NCBI GenBank assembly: GCA_945878545.1
Contig: CAMCTQ010000060.1
Span: forward strand, 1 to 7,362
DNA from: Rickettsia typhi
GTDB lineage: Bacteria; Pseudomonadota; Alphaproteobacteria; Rickettsiales; Rickettsiaceae
Direction of reading: 5' to 3'
DNA length: 7,362 nucleotides
Shown: in pieces, positions 6,568 through 7,362 of the stretch
Position numbering within the stretch: the first letter of the stretch is position 1
Layout of the letters: every line of letters begins with the position of its first letter
Notes under the pieces: generated by a model
Database searches by the model: none
Told to the model about the DNA's origin: nothing
The model's input: the letters and a program-made list of their open reading frames with translations, nothing else
Program-made: the position numbers and the translations under genes

Positions 6568-6568
6568 T

Positions 6569-7362
6569 ATGAAAAAAATACTACAACAATATACATTAAA
6601 CACTCCGGTAACAGCAAGACTCTTAACCCTTGTAAATAAAGAGCAGTTAAATAAAATTATCACAAATCAGGACGGTGCGCCTGATTATCTAGCCATTAAC
6701 ATTTATTATGACACCCTGCGATCTTGGTATAACCCAAAAATAGGATATAAAAAGGACGGGAATGTTTACTATATCGATAAACTAAAAACTAAAGGTATCT
6801 TCCTTAATTATAAGAAACTCGCTCAAATACACGGTTGTAGCAAAGAAACGATAAGGGCGAAAATAGTTAAATTAGAGACTTTGGGTCTTGTACATAGAAG
6901 CTTTCAACATACTAAAACCGAAACTACTAAATCATGTAATCGATTAATTGCATATGTTTGGAAAGACACACCTTATTTTCATAATAATTTTGGTGTAGAT
7001 AGGGATCAAGTACCTATTCTCAAAGCCCAAACTAACCACAAATACATAGAAAATAAATATGGGATCATTTTTGCCTCTCACGCCCCACAAAATAAGGGAT
7101 TGGAAGAGGGGGGGGGTATCCAGACGGGTCTGGATACTAAAGAACTAAATAACTTTAAGAAAGAAGATAGATCTAGTGCGCATACGCACGAATCTAATTT
7201 TCCTATAAATTCAAAGATTGATATTATTCAGGAAACCTCTCTCAACAAAAAAACTTCTGAATTTTCGGAAACAAAAAAAGAAGAAGTGGTTGGCAATGAA
7301 AGAACTGGTTTTGACTTAGATACTCAACAAAAACCAGTTGTCACTGGGTTACAACGTAAATA
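6569..7362 (+). CDS. Probable plasmid-type replication initiator, DnaA-like family of Rickettsiales, 3' partial
   Basis: The frame starts at ATG 6569 behind AGGGA and stays open through 264 codons to the window edge, so the C-terminal part is missing. Residues about 78-112 form a winged helix-turn-helix: YKKLAQIHGCSKETIRAKIV, then KLETLGLVHRS as the end of the recognition helix and the wing. Next comes a basic strand region with NRLIAYVWKDTPYF (124-137), a sequence style I associate with the DnaA-like replication proteins of Rickettsia plasmids and integrated elements. Residues after 180 are a Gly-rich turn and then a polar, probably disordered linker. In that family a DnaA N-terminal-type domain follows the linker; it would lie beyond this window. 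The expected role is binding the element's origin and recruiting the host replication machinery. The upstream region carries several possible RNA controls. The wHTH is well supported; the family is from memory, and a transcription regulator is the alternative. Confidence 0.65.
   Translation, partial: MKKILQQYTLNTPVTARLLTLVNKEQLNKIITNQDGAPDYLAINIYYDTLRSWYNPKIGYKKDGNVYYIDKLKTKGIFLNYKKLAQIHGCSKETIRAKIVKLETLGLVHRSFQHTKTETTKSCNRLIAYVWKDTPYFHNNFGVDRDQVPILKAQTNHKYIENKYGIIFASHAPQNKGLEEGGGIQTGLDTKELNNFKKEDRSSAHTHESNFPINSKIDIIQETSLNKKTSEFSETKKEEVVGNERTGFDLDTQQKPVVTGLQRK
7108..7137 (+). promoter_or_regulatory. G9 run followed directly by a perfect hairpin, inside the initiator gene
   Basis: Nine consecutive G (7108-7116) encode the end of E180 and G181-G183. 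The last G starts a perfect 9-bp stem, GTATCCAGA (7116-7124) with TCTGGATAC (7129-7137), around the loop CGGG. A change of one base in the run, or a shift in reading, gives stops at 7138-7140 (-1) or 7146-7148 (+1), cutting the protein at about 190 residues. It may be a slippage-prone tract, a frameshift site, or only Gly codons beside a chance stem. Confidence 0.5.

Larger units (their letters stand above)
6240..6568. other. Gene-free control region between divergent genes
   Basis: This 329-base stretch holds no convincing coding frame. It contains a possible minus-strand promoter for the 111-residue gene, a possible plus-strand promoter at 6315-6343, a strong bidirectional terminator hairpin, a 104-base inverted-repeat structure, and a hairpin over the initiator's ribosome site. 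I see no iterons and no good DnaA boxes. It is the most likely place in the window for an origin or for copy-number control. Confidence 0.6.

Noticed and set aside
6240..6568. Iterons or DnaA boxes marking an origin
   Set aside because: No direct repeats of useful length and no convincing match to TTATCCACA on either strand.
1..7362. The window as a complete small circular plasmid, because the final bases TA joined to base 1 would give a TAA stop
   Set aside because: A stop at the junction is likely by chance in AT-rich DNA, the initiator would lack its expected C-terminal domain, and the flagellin-like start would have to lie inside it in another frame.
1..7362. CRISPR array, tRNA, rRNA, insertion sequence or transposase
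   Set aside because: No regularly spaced direct repeats, no cloverleaf, no rRNA-like block and no transposase motifs were seen on either strand.

Overview
The window is AT-rich DNA that I would place in the Rickettsiales, most likely a flagellated intracellular symbiont of a protist. Two genes point there. One is a large flagellin-type protein at the left edge. The other, at the right edge, looks like the N-terminal half of the DnaA-like replication protein carried by Rickettsiales plasmids and related mobile elements. If that reading is right, the window is plasmid or integrated-element DNA. The taxon is inferred from remembered family features, not from a search.

Layout, left to right. Positions 1-2679 (+) hold a flagellin-like gene lacking its first codons, with intact flagellin-type ends around an unusually long central insertion. 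It converges, with an 8-base gap, on a minus-strand gene (5198-2688) for an 836-residue protein that I cannot assign to a family. That protein has four diverged copies of a helical unit of about 110-120 residues, a short coiled coil and an acidic tail. Next on the minus strand are two tightly coupled small genes (5711-5505 and 5503-5288). They are transcribed from a near-consensus sigma-70 promoter through a structured leader of about 135 nt. Upstream of that promoter is a 111-residue winged-helix-like gene (6239-5904, -).

The 329-base gap at 6240-6568 holds no gene. It contains possible promoters in both directions, a strong bidirectional terminator hairpin, a 104-base inverted-repeat structure and a hairpin that pairs over the ribosome binding site of the next gene. 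That gene (6569 to the right edge, +) is the probable replication initiator. It carries a run of nine G immediately before a perfect 9-bp hairpin.

The right half reads as a replication-control module: an initiator, a divergent small DNA-binding protein, a small possible HTH operon, and RNA structures suited to attenuation or antisense control. The left half carries surface or host-interaction cargo. The most interesting points are the layered RNA control in front of the initiator, the G9-plus-hairpin inside it, the 5'-terminal hairpin of the small operon, and the four-repeat protein with a DSGxxS motif near its C-terminus.
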